Source: Syntrophaceae bacterium (GTDB lineage Bacteria > Desulfobacterota > Syntrophia > Syntrophales > Smithellaceae). Taken from it: a DNA stretch of 64,000 nt. The notes beneath the pieces were generated by a model that had not been told where the DNA came from, did no database searches, and saw only the letters and a program-made list of their open reading frames with translations. The stretch spans positions 185,245 through 249,244 of the forward strand of contig JAHDKI010000011.1 of NCBI GenBank assembly GCA_018436925.1. Direction: 5' to 3'. Below are positions 34,341 through 43,801 of the stretch, piece after piece. Position numbers and translations under genes: made by a program. How positions within the stretch are numbered: the first letter of the stretch is position 1; every line of letters starts with the position of its first letter.

Positions 34341-35432
34341 ATGAAAAAAACACCCCTGTATGAGAAGCACGTGTCCCTGGGCGCCCGAATGATCGACTTC
34401 GGGGGATGGCTCATGCCGGTTCAGTACACGAGCCTCATGGATGAGCATCAGGCCGCACGCCAAGCGGCCGCGCTGTTCGACATTTGCCATATGGGGGAAA
34501 TCCGGGTGACGGGCCCCGGCGCGTTCGATCTGCTGCAATATGCGCTCACACGCGATCTGGCCGGGCAGAAAAACGGTCAGATCAAGCTCTCGGCGCTTCT
34601 CACGGACGAGGGAGGCATCATCGACGATCTGACCGTCTATAAAATGGGCGATGAAACCTTTCTGCTGGTGACGAACGCGACAACGCGGGAAGCCGATTTA
34701 AGCAGGGTTTCGGCGCTCCGGGACGAAAAAGGCTTTGATTGCCGGATTGAAGATGCGAGCGATCAAACCGGGAAGCTGGATTTACAGGGACCGGCCGCGG
34801 AGGCCATTTTGCAGACGCTTACGGATGCCGATCTGCACAACATCCGCTTTTATCATTTTGCTGAAACAAGCGTTGCCGGGGTTCCCGCGCTTGTCTCCCG
34901 CAGCGGGTACACGGGTGAAGACGGATTTGAACTCTATGCCGCAGCCGATTCCACCGGCCGGATTTGGGATGCGCTGATGAAAGCGGGAGAGCCCCGCGGC
35001 CTCAAACCCGCCGGGCTGGGTGCGCGCGACACGCTTCGCCTGGAAGCCGGTATGCTTCTAAACGGCCAGGACATCACAACCTCGGTCTGCCCGATGGAAG
35101 TGCCCTACGCCTGGCTGGTCGCCTGGGAGAAGGACTTCGCCGGACGGCCCGCGCTCGACGAGCGCAAACGCCGGGGCATCGCCAGACAACTTGTCGGCTT
35201 TGAAATGGTCGGGCGCGGCATCGCACGGCATGGACACCCGGTTTTAAACGGGTCGCGGGAAATCGGCGTCGTCACGTCCGGCACGTTTTCACCGACGCTG
35301 CAAAAGGCGATTGGTCTGGCTTTTCTCGATTCGTCTAGCGCCGCGCCGGCCACGCCGCTTGCCGTCCGAATCCGCGAACATGAAATTCCGGCAAAAATTG
35401 TTCCTCTTCCTTTTTACAAAAGAAAAAAATAA
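34341..35432 (+). CDS. gcvT: glycine cleavage system T protein (aminomethyltransferase)
   Basis: A 363-residue protein starting MKKTPLYEKHVSLGARMIDFGGW, the standard GcvT start (first 15 residues quoted as MKKTPLYEKHVSLGA). Further landmarks are DICHMGEIRVTG, DDLTVYK, SRSGYTGEDGFELY and RDTLRLEAGMLLNGQD. It transfers the methylene group from the H-protein to tetrahydrofolate and releases ammonia. The ATG at 34341 is set by homology; the frame is open upstream to 34188 but that part looks non-coding. It is the first gene of the gcvT-H-PA-PB-lipA run. I saw no tandem glycine riboswitch in the 160 bp upstream. Confidence 0.95.
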   Translation: MKKTPLYEKHVSLGARMIDFGGWLMPVQYTSLMDEHQAARQAAALFDICHMGEIRVTGPGAFDLLQYALTRDLAGQKNGQIKLSALLTDEGGIIDDLTVYKMGDETFLLVTNATTREADLSRVSALRDEKGFDCRIEDASDQTGKLDLQGPAAEAILQTLTDADLHNIRFYHFAETSVAGVPALVSRSGYTGEDGFELYAAADSTGRIWDALMKAGEPRGLKPAGLGARDTLRLEAGMLLNGQDITTSVCPMEVPYAWLVAWEKDFAGRPALDERKRRGIARQLVGFEMVGRGIARHGHPVLNGSREIGVVTSGTFSPTLQKAIGLAFLDSSSAAPATPLAVRIREHEIPAKIVPLPFYKRKK

Positions 35433-35455
35433 TCCTCTCTCAAAGGAGATGAATC

Positions 35456-35854
35456 ATGTCCAAACCCAATTCCTCAGACAGACTGTACTCCAAAGACCAC
35501 GAATGGGTCCAAAGCCAGGCTGACGGCTCGGCGGTCGTCGGCATCACCGATTACGCGCAGGAAATGCTCACCGACATCGTCTTTGTCGAATTGCCGGACG
35601 TCGGCCGCGTTGTCGCCAAAGGCGAGGCGATGGCGGTTGTGGAATCCGTCAAATCCGTCTCCGACGTTTATGCGCCCCTCGGCGGAGAAATTATTGATGT
35701 GAATCGGGCCCTGGAGGACAAACCGGAGCTGATCAATTCCGACGCTTTCGGCGAAGGCTGGATTGCCAAAATTCAACCGGCCGATCCGGAAGAAATGGCG
35801 GCTCTGCTTTCCGCAGTAGACTACGATGCCCTGATTCAGCAGGAAAAACATTAA
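35456..35854 (+). CDS. gcvH: glycine cleavage system H protein
   Basis: A 132-residue lipoyl carrier. YSKDHEWVQ opens the domain, and the lipoylated lysine is in VESVKSVSDVYAP. The remaining length and the ITDYAQEMLTDIVFVELP segment match GcvH. It shuttles the aminomethyl group between P, T and L proteins. AAAGGAG precedes the ATG by 8 bases. Lipoate is presumably supplied by LipA, encoded two genes downstream. Confidence 0.96.
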   Translation: MSKPNSSDRLYSKDHEWVQSQADGSAVVGITDYAQEMLTDIVFVELPDVGRVVAKGEAMAVVESVKSVSDVYAPLGGEIIDVNRALEDKPELINSDAFGEGWIAKIQPADPEEMAALLSAVDYDALIQQEKH

Positions 35855-35872
35855 TTCTTAAAGGACGGCCTC

Positions 35873-37198
35873 ATGGATTACTGCCCGCATACCCAGGCTG
35901 ATACGGCCGACATGCTGCTTCAGGCCGGTGTCGGTCGCGTGGAGGAACTGTTTAGCGACATTCCCGACAAGTTCCGTCTGAAGAAAATTCCCGACATGCC
36001 GCCGGCGCTTTCCGAACAGGAAACCGCGGCGCTTCTGAAGACCATCGGCGCCCGAAACCGGCAGCCCAGGCTGACGCTTACCGGCGCGGGGGCTTACGCG
36101 CATTACATTCCCGCCGTGGTCGGCCATCTGGTCGGTCGGGCCGAATTTTACACCGCCTATACGCCCTATCAGGCGGAACTCAGCCAGGGGATTTTGCAGG
36201 CCATCTATGAATACCAAACCATGATGGCGAGGCTCACCGGCATGGATGTCGCCAATGCCTCCATGTACGACGGCGCGTCCGCCATGGCCGAGGCCGCCGT
36301 TTTGTGCGCCAGGATATCGAATCGAAATAAGCTTCTCATTGCCCGATCAGTCCATCCCGAATATCGGGAGGTGGTTGGGGCTTATTGCCGGGCAAACGGA
36401 TACGAGCTTGAAGAAATCCCCTTCGGGACCGCAGGCCAGCTCGATTCCTTCACCGTGCTCAATCAGATTGATGACACCGTGGCGGCGGTGATTCTGCAAA
36501 GCCCGAACTTCTTCGGCTGTCTGGAGGATGTCGAGCAGATTGCCGGGTCCGCCCGCGCCAAGGGGGCGCTGCTTATTGCCGGCTTCACCGACGGAACGGC
36601 TTTGGGCATTGTCAAACCGGCCGGGGAATGCGGCGCCGACTTTGTCGTCGGTGAAGGGCAGAGCTTCGGCAATCCGCTCAACTACGGCGGCCCCTATCTG
36701 GGCGTTTTCGCCGCCCGCGAAAAATATCTGCGGCGGATTCCCGGAAGGCTTGCCGGACGGACGGTCGACAAAAACGGGCGGCCTGGATACGTGCTGACGC
36801 TGCAGACGCGCGAACAGCATATCCGCCGGGAGAAAGCCACCTCGAACATCTGCTCCAATGAAGCGCTGTGCGCGCTCGCCGCGGGGATTTATCTGGCTGC
36901 GCTGGGCAAAAATCTTCGCAAACTCGCTTTGTTGAATGTCTATAAAGCGCAGTATCTCAAGTCCAAACTTCTGCAGCTGCCCGGCTGGAAAGATGTGTTT
37001 TCGGCACCGGGCTACAATGAATTCGTCGTCACCTGCCCCGACGCGCAGGCGGTCAATGAAAAGCTTGAGCAAGAAGGCATTATCGGCGGCTATGAACTGG
37101 CGCCGGACTATCCCGAGCTGGAAAGTGCGCTGCTTTTCTGCGCGACGGAACTGGTCTTGAAGGAAGACATCGACCAAATCGTCCGGATTCTGAAATAG
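35873..37198 (+). CDS. gcvPA: glycine dehydrogenase (decarboxylating) subunit 1
   Basis: A 441-residue alpha subunit of the two-subunit glycine decarboxylase. [19 protein letters not shown] and [27 protein letters not shown] (quoted in part) are family landmarks, with the PLP-fold core but no PLP lysine, which is in subunit 2. With GcvPB it decarboxylates glycine and loads aminomethyl onto GcvH. The split form is typical of anaerobes, Firmicutes and archaea rather than enteric bacteria. It lies 18 bp after gcvH. Confidence 0.95.
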   Translation: MDYCPHTQADTADMLLQAGVGRVEELFSDIPDKFRLKKIPDMPPALSEQETAALLKTIGARNRQPRLTLTGAGAYAHYIPAVVGHLVGRAEFYTAYTPYQAELSQGILQAIYEYQTMMARLTGMDVANASMYDGASAMAEAAVLCARISNRNKLLIARSVHPEYREVVGAYCRANGYELEEIPFGTAGQLDSFTVLNQIDDTVAAVILQSPNFFGCLEDVEQIAGSARAKGALLIAGFTDGTALGIVKPAGECGADFVVGEGQSFGNPLNYGGPYLGVFAAREKYLRRIPGRLAGRTVDKNGRPGYVLTLQTREQHIRREKATSNICSNEALCALAAGIYLAALGKNLRKLALLNVYKAQYLKSKLLQLPGWKDVFSAPGYNEFVVTCPDAQAVNEKLEQEGIIGGYELAPDYPELESALLFCATELVLKEDIDQIVRILK

Positions 37199-37208
37199 GG
37201 AGAGGTTT

Positions 37209-38651
37209 ATGGAACTGATCTTCGAAAAAAGTAAAACCGGCCGGTGCGCCGCCGATGTGCCCAGAAGCGACGTTCCGGAAATCGCCCTGGAAACCCTGAT
37301 CGACGCAAAATATCTGCGCGATGACCTGGACCTGCCGGAAGTCTCTGAAATCGACCTGGTCCGCCACTACACCAATTTGTCTCGTCGAAACTTCGGCGTG
37401 GACATGGGGTTTTATCCTCTGGGATCCTGTACTATGAAATACAACCCCAAAGTGAACGAGACGCTTGCGGCCCAGCCGGAATTTACGTCGCTTCATCCTT
37501 ACGCGCCCGATTCCTTCGCCCAGGGCAACCTTCAGCTTCTCCACACCATGCAGCGGCTTTTGGGCAACATCTTCGGCATGGCGGAGTTCACGCTGCAGCC
37601 GGCCGCCGGTGCCCACGGCGAACTGACCGGCGTGATGATGATCAAAAAGTATTTCGAGCACAAAGGCGAAAAGCGGCGCCTGATTTTAATTCCAGACACG
37701 GCTCACGGAACCAATCCCGCCTCCGGCGCGCTGTGTGGCTTTGAAACCGTTACGCTGCGGTCCAACGCCGAAGGCGGCGTCGATCTGGATCATCTTGCGG
37801 AATTAATGACCGAAGACGTGGCGGCGCTGATGCTGACCAATCCCAACACGCTGGGCCTTTTCGAACGCAATATCGAAAAAGTGGCCCAACTGGTTCACGA
37901 AAAAGGCGGTCTGCTATACGGCGACGGCGCAAACGCAAACGCCTTCTTAGGCAAAACACGGCCCGGCGATCTGGGATTCGACGTCATTCAGCTCAATTTG
38001 CACAAAACCTTTTCCACGCCGCACGGCGGCGGAGGTCCCGGCAGCGGGCCGGTGGGAGTGAGCGCCAAACTCGTCGATTTTTTACCTATTCCCCGGATCG
38101 TCCGCAAGGGACAGGAATTTCACTGGTCGGAGAACTTCCCTCTCACCATCGGTCGCGTCCGCGCCTTCTACGGCAATTTCAGCGTCATCGTCAAAGCCTA
38201 CGCCTATATCCGGTCGCTGGGCGCCGAAGGGCTGATCCGGGCATCCGAAATGGCGGTGTTAAACGCCAACTACATTAAAGAACGGCTTAAAGCCCACTTC
38301 GAGCTTCCCTACGACCGCGTTTGCATGCATGAATGCGTTTTTTCCGGCAGAAGGCAGGTTGCCGAAAGCGGCGTGCACACCACGGACATGGCCAAACGCC
38401 TGATCGATTTCGGCTACCATCCGCCGACCATCTATTTTCCGCTGATTGTTCCCGAAGCCATCATGATTGAGCCTACCGAAACGGAAAGCAAAGAAACGCT
38501 GGATCGGTTCTGCAACGCGATGATCGCCATCGCCCGCGAGGCGAAAGACAATCCCCAGAAGGTGAAAGACGCGCCGCATTACACGCCGGTGTCCAGGCTC
38601 GATGAAGTGCTGGCCGCCCGCAAGCCCGACGTCTGCTGGAAAAAACCGTAG
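37209..38651 (+). CDS. gcvPB: glycine dehydrogenase (decarboxylating) subunit 2
   Basis: A 480-residue beta subunit. The PLP-binding lysine is in [16 protein letters not shown], and [12 protein letters not shown] and [10 protein letters not shown] are conserved family segments. It forms the catalytic half of the P protein with GcvPA. AGGGAGAGG precedes the ATG, 10 bp after the gcvPA stop, so the two are expressed together. Confidence 0.96.
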   Translation: MELIFEKSKTGRCAADVPRSDVPEIALETLIDAKYLRDDLDLPEVSEIDLVRHYTNLSRRNFGVDMGFYPLGSCTMKYNPKVNETLAAQPEFTSLHPYAPDSFAQGNLQLLHTMQRLLGNIFGMAEFTLQPAAGAHGELTGVMMIKKYFEHKGEKRRLILIPDTAHGTNPASGALCGFETVTLRSNAEGGVDLDHLAELMTEDVAALMLTNPNTLGLFERNIEKVAQLVHEKGGLLYGDGANANAFLGKTRPGDLGFDVIQLNLHKTFSTPHGGGGPGSGPVGVSAKLVDFLPIPRIVRKGQEFHWSENFPLTIGRVRAFYGNFSVIVKAYAYIRSLGAEGLIRASEMAVLNANYIKERLKAHFELPYDRVCMHECVFSGRRQVAESGVHTTDMAKRLIDFGYHPPTIYFPLIVPEAIMIEPTETESKETLDRFCNAMIAIAREAKDNPQKVKDAPHYTPVSRLDEVLAARKPDVCWKKP

Positions 38652-38692
38652 GGCCGTAAAATGATTGCAGCAAAGGTCCGTTTTTGCCGACT

Positions 38693-39559
38693 ATGAATGC
38701 CGAACCCCGACAGACACTCTTGCGCAAACCGCCCTGGCTGAAAGTGCCGCCGCCTTATGCCGGACAAAGCCACGGCGTCCGGAAGACCCTGGCCGGCCTC
38801 AAACTGCACACGGTTTGCCGGGAAGCGGCCTGCCCCAATATTGCCGAGTGTTTTGCCAGCGGCACCGCAACCTTCCTCATCCTCGGCAACATCTGCACGC
38901 GCAACTGCCGATATTGCAACATCGCGCACGGCCTGCCGACAACGGCTGACCAAACCGAACCCGCCCGCCTGGCCGCCGCCGTTGCGGAAATGAACATCCG
39001 ATACGTGGTCATCACGTCCGTCACGCGCGACGATCTGGCCGACGGAGGCGCGAAAGTTTTCAGCGATTGCATCCGGACGCTGCGCGAAAGCCGGCCTTCG
39101 TGCAAAATTGAAGTGCTGATTCCCGATTTCGGCGGCAACCCCGAAGCCCTGCAAACCGTGATCGAGGCGGGGCCCGACGTCATCAATCACAATATCGAAG
39201 TTGCGGCGTCTTTGTATCCGCAACTGCGGCCCCAGGGGGATTACCGCCGGTCGTTGGACCTTCTGAAAAGTATTTCACAAACAAGCAGAGTTTCCAAAAG
39301 CGGTTTCATGGTGGGCTTCGGCGAAACGCGAGATGATCTTACGCGCCTGATGGACGATCTTGCGTCTGTGTCCTGCGAACGGCTCACCATCGGGCAGTAT
39401 CAACAACCGTCGCGCCGCCACTGGCCGGTAAAGAAATATTACCCCCCGGAGGAATTTGCCGAACTCAAATCCATCGCCCTCGCGATGGGGTTTCGGCATG
39501 TGGAAGCAGGCCCGCGAGTACGCAGCTCGTATCATGCGGCCAAGGCCGAAAATGATTAA
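38693..39559 (+). CDS. lipA: lipoyl synthase
   Basis: A 288-residue radical SAM enzyme. The auxiliary cluster cysteines are in VCREAACPNIAECF and the SAM cluster cysteines in CTRNCRYCNI. The C-terminal RSSYHA serine motif that ligates the auxiliary cluster is also present. It inserts two sulfurs into octanoyl-GcvH. The ATG at 38693 is preferred to the in-frame TTG 9 bases upstream, though neither has a strong ribosome site. Its position at the end of the glycine cleavage genes fits its role. A lipB octanoyltransferase is not in the window. Confidence 0.95.
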   Translation: MNAEPRQTLLRKPPWLKVPPPYAGQSHGVRKTLAGLKLHTVCREAACPNIAECFASGTATFLILGNICTRNCRYCNIAHGLPTTADQTEPARLAAAVAEMNIRYVVITSVTRDDLADGGAKVFSDCIRTLRESRPSCKIEVLIPDFGGNPEALQTVIEAGPDVINHNIEVAASLYPQLRPQGDYRRSLDLLKSISQTSRVSKSGFMVGFGETRDDLTRLMDDLASVSCERLTIGQYQQPSRRHWPVKKYYPPEEFAELKSIALAMGFRHVEAGPRVRSSYHAAKAEND

Positions 39560-39576
39560 AAACCTCTCCTTGAATT

Positions 39577-39592
39577 ACACAACGCGTTGTGT
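39577..39592. promoter_or_regulatory. 16-bp perfect palindrome, probable VapB operator
   Basis: ACACAACGCGTTGTGT is its own reverse complement. It lies 27 bp before the antitoxin start, where type II antitoxins bind to repress their own operon. Confidence 0.65.
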
Positions 39593-39618
39593 TACCGAAT
39601 GTGTAAAGGAGGCTGGCT

Positions 39619-39816
39619 ATGGCAACAAATCTTGCTTTGGATGACAAGCTGATTGAAGAAGCGCGCAAGGTCGGGAACCATAAAACGAAAAAAGAAGCCG
39701 TCACAACCGCGTTGAAAGAATACATTGCCCACCGCAAGCAGAGGGACATCGTCGGGTTGTTCGGTACACTCAAGTTTTCGGAAGGTTACGACTACAAAAG
39801 CGCGAGGCACAGATGA
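39619..39816 (+). CDS. vapB: type II antitoxin, VapB-like
   Basis: A 65-residue protein. The N-terminal part ATNLALDDKLIEEARKVGNHKTKKEAVTTAL (quoted in part: LDDKLIEEARKVGNHKTKKE) is a ribbon-helix-helix of the VapB family type that regularly accompanies PIN toxins. The C-terminal tail FSEGYDYKSARHR is the toxin-neutralising segment. AAAGGAGG sits 6-8 bases before the ATG. The stop overlaps the toxin start by 4 bp, as usual for toxin-antitoxin pairs. It probably represses its promoter through the 16-bp palindrome upstream. Confidence 0.88.
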   Translation: MATNLALDDKLIEEARKVGNHKTKKEAVTTALKEYIAHRKQRDIVGLFGTLKFSEGYDYKSARHR

Positions 39817-40226
39817 ATGTATTGGTAGACACTTGTGTCTGGTCGCGGGCGCTTCGACAGGCATCGCCGGATGACGTTTTGGCGATTCAACTCAAGCGCC
39901 TGATTATCCAGGCCCGGGTGGTTTTAATCGGTCCGATTCGTCAGGAACTGTTGTCCGGGATATCCGAGACCCGCCAATTTCACGTATTGAAAGAAAAACT
40001 TGCCCCTTTTGAAGATTTGCCGCTTACAACCGAACATTTTGAAAAAGCGGCGGAGTTCTGTAATCTGTGCCGTCGCAAAGGCATACAGGGATCGACGATT
40101 GATTTTTTGATCTGTGCCGTTGCGGCCCTTGAAAATATTGCCGTTTTCACTGTGGACGGGGACTTTGACCACTATAAAAAGCACCTGCCCTTTTCTTTGT
40201 TTTCACCCGAATCAGATAAAGGATAG
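39813..40226 (+). CDS. vapC: type II toxin, VapC PIN-domain ribonuclease
   Basis: A 137-residue PIN-domain protein with the acidic catalytic set D6 (MNVLVDTCVW), E45 (IRQELLSG), D97 (STIDFLIC) and D115/D117 (FTVDGDFDHY). It is expected to cleave a structured RNA such as initiator tRNA or rRNA; the target is not predictable. It ends 3 bp before the lpd start, so toxin and lpd could be read through on one transcript. The pair separates lpd from the other glycine cleavage genes. Confidence 0.9.
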   Translation: MNVLVDTCVWSRALRQASPDDVLAIQLKRLIIQARVVLIGPIRQELLSGISETRQFHVLKEKLAPFEDLPLTTEHFEKAAEFCNLCRRKGIQGSTIDFLICAVAALENIAVFTVDGDFDHYKKHLPFSLFSPESDKG

Positions 40227-40229
40227 ACA

Positions 40230-41591
40230 ATGGACGAAACATACGATCTGATCGTCATCGGCGGGGGGCCCGCGGGGATTTCGGCGGCGAGGCTGGCCGC
40301 GGCAAAAGGCAAGCGGACACTCATTCTTGAAAAAGAAGGCTGGGGCGGAACCTGCACGCACCGGGGCTGCATTCCCACCAAGGCGCTTCTGACCTGCAGC
40401 AAGTCTTATTCCGATTTGAAGAAATTCAAAAGGCTGGGCATCCGTACGGGCGAGGCGGCCATCGACTTCGGCGCCGTCAAGAAACACCAGCAGCAGATTG
40501 TGCGTGTGGCGGCGCTCGGAGCGGAAAAGACCCTTGCCGACGCGGGCGTCGACATCCGTATCGGTGAAGGCGAAATTCTTTCCGCTTCCGAGGTTCGCTA
40601 TACGGATGCCGGCGACGCGGCCCAAACGCTGAAAACAAGCCATATTTTAATCGCCTGGGGTTCGGTTCCGCAGATGCTTGCCGGCGTCGCGCTGTCCGAC
40701 CGCGTGATGACCTCCGACGGCATCCTTGGAATCGATGCCGTTCCCGAAAGCATTGTCATTGTCGGGGCGAGCTTCATCGGTGTGGAATTCGCAACGCTTT
40801 TTGCCGAACTCGGAGCGAAGGTCACGCTCGTTGAACTGCTCGACCGGATATTAACCCTGGAAGACGATGAAGCGGCGGCGCTCATCCATCAGGAGCTGGT
40901 TCGGCAGGGTGCGACCGTCCATACCTCGACGAAACTACTCAAAGTCAGTGAAACGGAAGAAGGCGTCACGCTGAGAGCTGAAAAGTGCGGCGAACCGCTG
41001 GCCGTGACGGCCGACCGCGTCCTTCTGTGCACCGGCCGCAAACCGCTATTGCACCATGCCCAGCTTGAGGCGGCGGGCATTCGTTATACCGGCGCGGGCA
41101 TTTTGGTGGACGAGAAGATGATGACCAACGTGCAGGGCATTTACGCGGCGGGCGATGTCACAGGCGGCATGATGCTTGCGCACCGGGCGGACGTTCAGGC
41201 GCGCGCGGCGGTCGAAAGCATGTTCGGCTGTGCAAACGGCGACTATAATGAAAACGCCATTCCCTCCGTTGTCTATTGCCATCCCCAGATCGCCCGGGTC
41301 GGCTACACGCAGGCCCGGGCCGCCGAGGAGCATCTCGACGTGAAAGTTGTCCGGTCGTCCTACAGCGCCAACCTGATCGCCCGGGCCGAACTTTCCGGAC
41401 AGGGATTTGCCAAAGCCCTTTTCCACCGCGAGAGGATCATCGGGGCGACCGTCGCCGGCGAACAGGCGGCGGATCTCATATCGCCTTTGGCGCTGGCTGT
41501 GGCCAACGGGCTGACGAAAAGAGAGCTTCGTCGGTGGGTCATCGCGCACCCGACGCTGAGTGAAGTGCTGGGGCCGCTCGTTTCGGATTGA
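40230..41591 (+). CDS. lpd: dihydrolipoyl dehydrogenase
   Basis: A 453-residue FAD disulfide oxidoreductase. Landmarks are IGGGPAGISAARLAA, the redox pair C42-x4-C47 in GWGGTCTHRGCIPTK, the NAD-binding VGASFIGVEFA, the FAD motif IYAAGDVTGG and the catalytic HPTLSE. It reoxidises the H-protein as the L protein of glycine cleavage. The loop reads THRG where most homologues have LNVG, a small divergence. AAAGGATAG precedes the ATG. Confidence 0.93.
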   Translation: MDETYDLIVIGGGPAGISAARLAAAKGKRTLILEKEGWGGTCTHRGCIPTKALLTCSKSYSDLKKFKRLGIRTGEAAIDFGAVKKHQQQIVRVAALGAEKTLADAGVDIRIGEGEILSASEVRYTDAGDAAQTLKTSHILIAWGSVPQMLAGVALSDRVMTSDGILGIDAVPESIVIVGASFIGVEFATLFAELGAKVTLVELLDRILTLEDDEAAALIHQELVRQGATVHTSTKLLKVSETEEGVTLRAEKCGEPLAVTADRVLLCTGRKPLLHHAQLEAAGIRYTGAGILVDEKMMTNVQGIYAAGDVTGGMMLAHRADVQARAAVESMFGCANGDYNENAIPSVVYCHPQIARVGYTQARAAEEHLDVKVVRSSYSANLIARAELSGQGFAKALFHRERIIGATVAGEQAADLISPLALAVANGLTKRELRRWVIAHPTLSEVLGPLVSD

Positions 41592-41626
41592 CGGTGCATC
41601 GCCCGGACCGCTAACAGGAGATTGCT

Positions 41627-41977
41627 ATGAAAGTCATTCATTATAAGGATATTCCGGCAAAACACATCGACAACGATTCCGCCCGGGGCGTGGCCGCCCG
41701 TTTGGCCGTCGGCTCGGAAGACGGAGCCAAAAACTTCGTTCTGCGCGTGTTTGAACTCGCGCCGGGAGGCTTTACGCCCCGCCATACGCACGACTGGGAG
41801 CATGAACTTTTTGTCCATTCGGGCCAAGGCGAGGTTCTGGGTGAAGGAACGTGGCATCCGGTGCGGCCCGGAAGCGCCGTGTTTGTGCCCGCCGGCCAGG
41901 AGCATCAAGTCCGCAACGCGGGGGGCGATCCGCTGGTTTTTGTCTGTCTGATCCCGGCCGGTCCGCCGGAGCTGTAA
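41627..41977 (+). CDS. cupin domain protein
   Basis: A 116-residue single cupin barrel. The first motif FTPRHTHDWEHELFVHSGQG carries the HxH...E...metal ligands (quoted as HTHDWEHELFV), and the second, PAGQEHQVRN, gives the last histidine. All ligands are present, so it should bind a divalent metal. No substrate can be assigned. AGGAG precedes the ATG. It is 35 bp after lpd, in the same direction. Confidence 0.85.
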   Translation: MKVIHYKDIPAKHIDNDSARGVAARLAVGSEDGAKNFVLRVFELAPGGFTPRHTHDWEHELFVHSGQGEVLGEGTWHPVRPGSAVFVPAGQEHQVRNAGGDPLVFVCLIPAGPPEL

Positions 41978-42029
41978 TCGTCTTTGGCGCCCGGCGGAAA
42001 ACCCGGGACTTTCAACCGAAGGGGGAACC

Positions 42030-43091
42030 ATGAAAACCTCCGTCAAAAAGCGATCGAAAAAAGCCGGTTTAAGGCCGGGGTCGTTGGTCCATGTCGGAAC
42101 CGCCTATGAGGAACAGCCGAGAATTCGGCTGGTTCGCTACGATGAAACGTCGCTGGTTGAAAAGGATATCCGCTCTGTTTTCGAACTGGCCGATGAAATG
42201 AAGCTTCCCGGCATCTGCTGGATCAATCTCGACGGCCTGCAAAACGTGGATCTTCTGGAGCAAATCGGCACCCTTGTGGGCATCCATCCGCTGGTCATGG
42301 AAGACATTCTCAATACGGATCACCGCCCGAAAGCCGAAGATTTTGAGGAGTATATCTTCGTTCTGTTGAAAAAGCTCCATCACCGGGCCGACCGGAACTT
42401 GCAATCGGAGCAGATCAGCGTTCTTTTCGGCAAGGGCTTTGTTTTGTCCTTTCAGGAAAAAGAAACCCCGCTTTTCGATCCTATTCGGGAGAGGCTTCGT
42501 GCCGGCGTCGGAAAAATTCGCAAGGCGGGCGCGGATTATCTGGCCCACCATTTGATGGATGCGGTTGTGGATGAGTATTTCGTCGTTTTGGAAGACATTG
42601 AAGAAAGAATCGAGTCGCTGGAAAACGACCTCGTCGGACAAAGCAGCGCCGCCGGCCTGCATCTGATTCATCGCCTCAGAAGAGAGTTGATTCTGCTTCG
42701 GAAATCCCTGTGGCCGCTTCGGGAAGCCATCAGTCTTCTTCAGCGGGCGGATTCGCCTTTGATTGCGGATTCCGACCTCATTTACTTTAAGGATATTTCC
42801 GACCATATCATCGCGATTATCGACACGGTGGACACCTTCCGGGACATGCTCGCGGGCATGCTGGATATCTATCTTTCGTCCACCAGCATCAAGCTCAACG
42901 CCATCATGAAAGTCCTGACCGTCATCGCCACCATTTTCATGCCCCTGACTTTCCTGGCCGGCGTTTACGGCATGAACTTCAAAGTCATGCCCGAGCTGGA
43001 CTGGCACTGGGGCTATCCGGCAATTTGGGCCGTGATGTTGACGGTCGCGGGGGGCATGCTTATACTCTTCAAAAAGAAAAAGTGGCTGTAG
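42030..43091 (+). CDS. corA: CorA family magnesium/divalent cation channel
   Basis: A 353-residue protein: a long cytoplasmic N-terminal domain, then two transmembrane helices at the C-terminus (VLTVIATIFMPLTFLAGVY and WAVMLTVAGGMLILF). The pore signature is YGMNF, standard for CorA. It ends with the basic FKKKKWL. It conducts magnesium or cobalt/nickel ions. The start follows AGGGGG by about 5 bases. Confidence 0.93.
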   Translation: MKTSVKKRSKKAGLRPGSLVHVGTAYEEQPRIRLVRYDETSLVEKDIRSVFELADEMKLPGICWINLDGLQNVDLLEQIGTLVGIHPLVMEDILNTDHRPKAEDFEEYIFVLLKKLHHRADRNLQSEQISVLFGKGFVLSFQEKETPLFDPIRERLRAGVGKIRKAGADYLAHHLMDAVVDEYFVVLEDIEERIESLENDLVGQSSAAGLHLIHRLRRELILLRKSLWPLREAISLLQRADSPLIADSDLIYFKDISDHIIAIIDTVDTFRDMLAGMLDIYLSSTSIKLNAIMKVLTVIATIFMPLTFLAGVYGMNFKVMPELDWHWGYPAIWAVMLTVAGGMLILFKKKKWL

Positions 43092-43175
43092 GCGTAAAGC
43101 AAAACGGTTGCAAACGATTTGAAAATGTGCTCAAGGTAAACCAACAATTCAACTGACTCAGGAGGCTTTAAAAAC

Positions 43176-43655
43176 ATGCAGGTCTTTTCAGCAAACGATA
43201 TAGTCGAAGTCGCCGTTCGCATTGAAGAAAACGGAATCACCTTCTACAATTTCGCCGAGAAACTCGCCAAAACGGAAGACGCCAAAAAGCTGTTTACCAT
43301 GCTGGCCGCCGCTGAAGCCGCCCACAAGCGGACATTTGAAAAACTTCTGGCCGACATTGAAACCTATACCCCTCCGGAACGCTACACCGGCGAATACAGC
43401 GACTATCTGCGCAACTATGTGGACAACAACCTGATTTTCACCAAAGAGGTTATGGACAAACAGCTGGCGAAGGTCTCCGACACGGTCGGCGCTCTGGAAT
43501 TCGCCATGCAGCGCGAACTGGATTCCATTTTGTACTATCACGAAGTGAAAAACCTGGTGCCGCAGGCCCAGCATGAAACGATCGAAAAGATCATCAACGA
43601 AGAAAGAAAACACTACGCGATGCTTCTGGACATGAAAAAGAAGCACGCCTGCTGA
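43176..43655 (+). CDS. ferritin-like/rubrerythrin family protein
   Basis: A 159-residue four-helix diiron protein. Carboxylate and histidine ligands appear in EENGITFYNFAEK, LAAAEAAHKRTFE, QRELDSILYYHEV and INEERKHYAML, the standard E...ExxH arrangement. It lacks the C-terminal rubredoxin-like domain of rubrerythrin. Likely involved in peroxide handling or iron storage in an anaerobe. AGGAGG precedes the ATG by 9 bases, and a strong terminator follows. Confidence 0.88.
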   Translation: MQVFSANDIVEVAVRIEENGITFYNFAEKLAKTEDAKKLFTMLAAAEAAHKRTFEKLLADIETYTPPERYTGEYSDYLRNYVDNNLIFTKEVMDKQLAKVSDTVGALEFAMQRELDSILYYHEVKNLVPQAQHETIEKIINEERKHYAMLLDMKKKHAC

Positions 43656-43679
43656 GTTCAAACCAACCCAAAGCATAGA

Positions 43680-43709
43680 AAAAGCCGCCTCTTAAGGCGG
43701 CTTTTTTTT
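43680..43709 (+). terminator. rho-independent terminator
   Basis: An 11-bp stem (43680-43690 with 43695-43705), 4-nt loop CTTA, then a run of T. Confidence 0.9.
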
Positions 43710-43801
43710 GGGTTCGGACACAGTGCAAAGTCCCCGCAGATCGGACGGGCGCAAAAGCGGCAACACTCAAGGCGCGTCGATCTCGGAGGGCGCAAGCCGG
43801 G

